Source of the DNA: Helicobacter magdeburgensis
GTDB lineage: Bacteria; Campylobacterota; Campylobacteria; Campylobacterales; Helicobacteraceae
Direction: 5' to 3'
Assembly (NCBI RefSeq): GCF_000765825.2
Contig: NZ_JRPE02000011.1
Location: forward strand, 1-64,000
DNA length: 64,000 bases
Shown here: one piece after another, positions 63,169-64,000 of the stretch
How the letters are laid out: every line of letters starts with the position of its first letter
Numbering within the stretch: the stretch's first letter is position 1
Notes under the pieces: generated by a model
What the model was told of the DNA's origin: nothing
Database searches by the model: none
What the model saw: only the letters and a program-made list of their open reading frames with translations
Made by a program: the position numbers and the translations under genes

Positions 63169-64000
63169 ATGCTTATAGATTCATTTGAGCGTAAAATTGA
63201 TTATATGCGCGTATCAGTTACCAAGCAGTGCAACTTCCGCTGTCAATATTGTATGCCAGATACGCCTGAAGATTTTATTGATAAAACCGCCCTGCCACTG
63301 CCTAAAATGCTAAACTTTATTAAACTTGCCATTGATAATGGGATTAAAAAAATCCGCATTACCGGTGGAGAGCCACTTTTAAGGTCGGATTTATGCGGTT
63401 TTATAAGTGAGATTCATAGCCACGCCCCACATATTGAACTCACCCTTACAACCAACGCCTTTTTACTTGAAAAATACGCACAAAGCCTGAAAGATTCAGG
63501 GCTAAAACGCATAAATATTTCACTAGATTCACTCAAAAGTGAGCGGATTAAGCGTATATCTAAACGCGATGCCCTGCCACAAATCTTGCGTGGAATCCAC
63601 AAGGCAAATGAGCTGAAACTTGGCGTTAAGCTCAATATGGTGCCACTGCAAGGGCTAAATGAAGATGAAATCCTAGATATGCTAGAGTTTGCTAAGACTC
63701 ATCATTTTGGGGTGCGATTTATTGAATTTATGGAAAATATCCACGCAAAAGATAGGCTCAAAGGGCTAAGGGCGAATGAAATTCTAACCCATATCAATAC
63801 AAAGTATAAAACTACACTACTCAAAAAAGACTGCTTTGGTCCGGCAAAACTCTATGCGATTGATGAAAGTAAAAATCGCGAGGCATTTGCCTTTGGGATT
63901 ATCTCCCCGCACGAAGATGACTTCTGCCAAAGCTGTAATAGAATCCGCCTAACAAGCGATGGTGTGATTTGCCCTTGCTTGTATTACCAAGAAAGCGTAA
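63169..64000 (+). CDS. moaA: GTP 3',8-cyclase MoaA (cut off at window end)
   Basis: Radical SAM enzyme of molybdopterin synthesis; the first 277 codons are in the window and the frame stays open to the edge. The N-terminal cluster motif is CNFRCQYC (CX3CX2C, about residues 20-27), followed by TGGEPLLR. The C-terminal second cluster begins to appear as CQSCNRIRLTSDG and CPC. Normal length is about 320. ATG 63169 follows TTAGGACAT. Confidence 0.95.
   Translation, partial: MLIDSFERKIDYMRVSVTKQCNFRCQYCMPDTPEDFIDKTALPLPKMLNFIKLAIDNGIKKIRITGGEPLLRSDLCGFISEIHSHAPHIELTLTTNAFLLEKYAQSLKDSGLKRINISLDSLKSERIKRISKRDALPQILRGIHKANELKLGVKLNMVPLQGLNEDEILDMLEFAKTHHFGVRFIEFMENIHAKDRLKGLRANEILTHINTKYKTTLLKKDCFGPAKLYAIDESKNREAFAFGIISPHEDDFCQSCNRIRLTSDGVICPCLYYQESV

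Noticed and set aside
1-64000. CRISPR array, prophage or insertion sequence
   Set aside because: No regularly spaced repeats, integrase, transposase or phage structural genes were seen; the gene order is mostly housekeeping.

Overview
The window comes from the chromosome of an epsilonproteobacterium, most likely a Helicobacter of the enterohepatic type. The evidence is an AT-rich base composition, Helicobacter-style proteins throughout, and many gene pairs or runs whose order I recognise from H. pylori: lpxL-waaC-ppx-ferredoxin; M16 protein-mqnC-bamA; rsmE-membrane protein-hemH-thioredoxin-ccsBA; rpsB-tsf; rpoN-lptB-tsaE-dnaX-TRIC; petABC; nadE-lpxK; thrB-ylxR-infB; tsaB-lpxC-minC-M23; flhB-mobA-moaA. 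Species is not assigned. I saw no tRNA, rRNA, CRISPR array, prophage or insertion sequence.

Layout. 0.1-4.7 kb: lipid A/LPS core genes, a Ppx/GppA phosphatase, a ferredoxin and a degenerate TrpC-fold protein. 4.8-7.2 kb: a TM2 protein, a NavAb-like sodium channel and a Gfo/Idh/MocA oxidoreductase, then a homopolymer-rich spacer. 7.4-13.8 kb: an inactive-type M16 protein, mqnC, bamA, tyrA, rsmE. 13.8-21 kb: cytochrome c and haem genes (hemH, thioredoxin lipoprotein, ccsBA) and a large AsmA-like protein. 21-26 kb: flgF with a sigma-54 promoter, an unusual DNA methylase/specificity fusion, a hexapeptide acetyltransferase, uppS, malic enzyme. 26-32 kb: a lysozyme-fold protein, glyS, an ABC-2 permease, tsf, rpsB. 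32.5-34.2 kb: an intact NlaIII/IceA1-type (CATG) restriction-modification pair. 34.2-39.1 kb: rpoN, lptB, tsaE, dnaX, TRIC channel. 39.3-41 kb: flgG (sigma-54 promoter) and a methyltransferase carrying a 13-G tract. 41-45 kb: a PatA/PatB/Ape1-type peptidoglycan O-acetylation operon. 45-50.6 kb: a GNAT pseudogene, DedA, a LolD-like ATPase, YceI and the cytochrome bc1 operon. 50.7-64 kb: nadE, lpxK, a peroxiredoxin, an outer-membrane barrel, infB-ylxR-thrB, tsaB-lpxC-minC-M23, flhB, mobA and a truncated moaA.

The strongest unusual signals are at sequence scale. (1) The tetranucleotide CATG, the site expected for the restriction pair at 32.5-34.2 kb, appears to be completely absent from all 64 kb in a by-eye scan, where roughly two hundred would be expected from base composition. 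The avoidance seems to reach start codons: hemH appears to start at ATC and glyS at TTG, both directly after a C, where ATG would create CATG. (2) The heptamer AGAWTCT is hugely over-represented. (3) A glycosylation- or envelope-type methyltransferase has an in-frame G13 tract whose gain or loss of one base stops translation at once, so it is a strong phase-variation candidate. (4) Several proteins keep a family fold but lack catalytic residues: the TrpC-like protein, the M16 protein, and a DNA methylase with NPPL instead of NPPF/Y.
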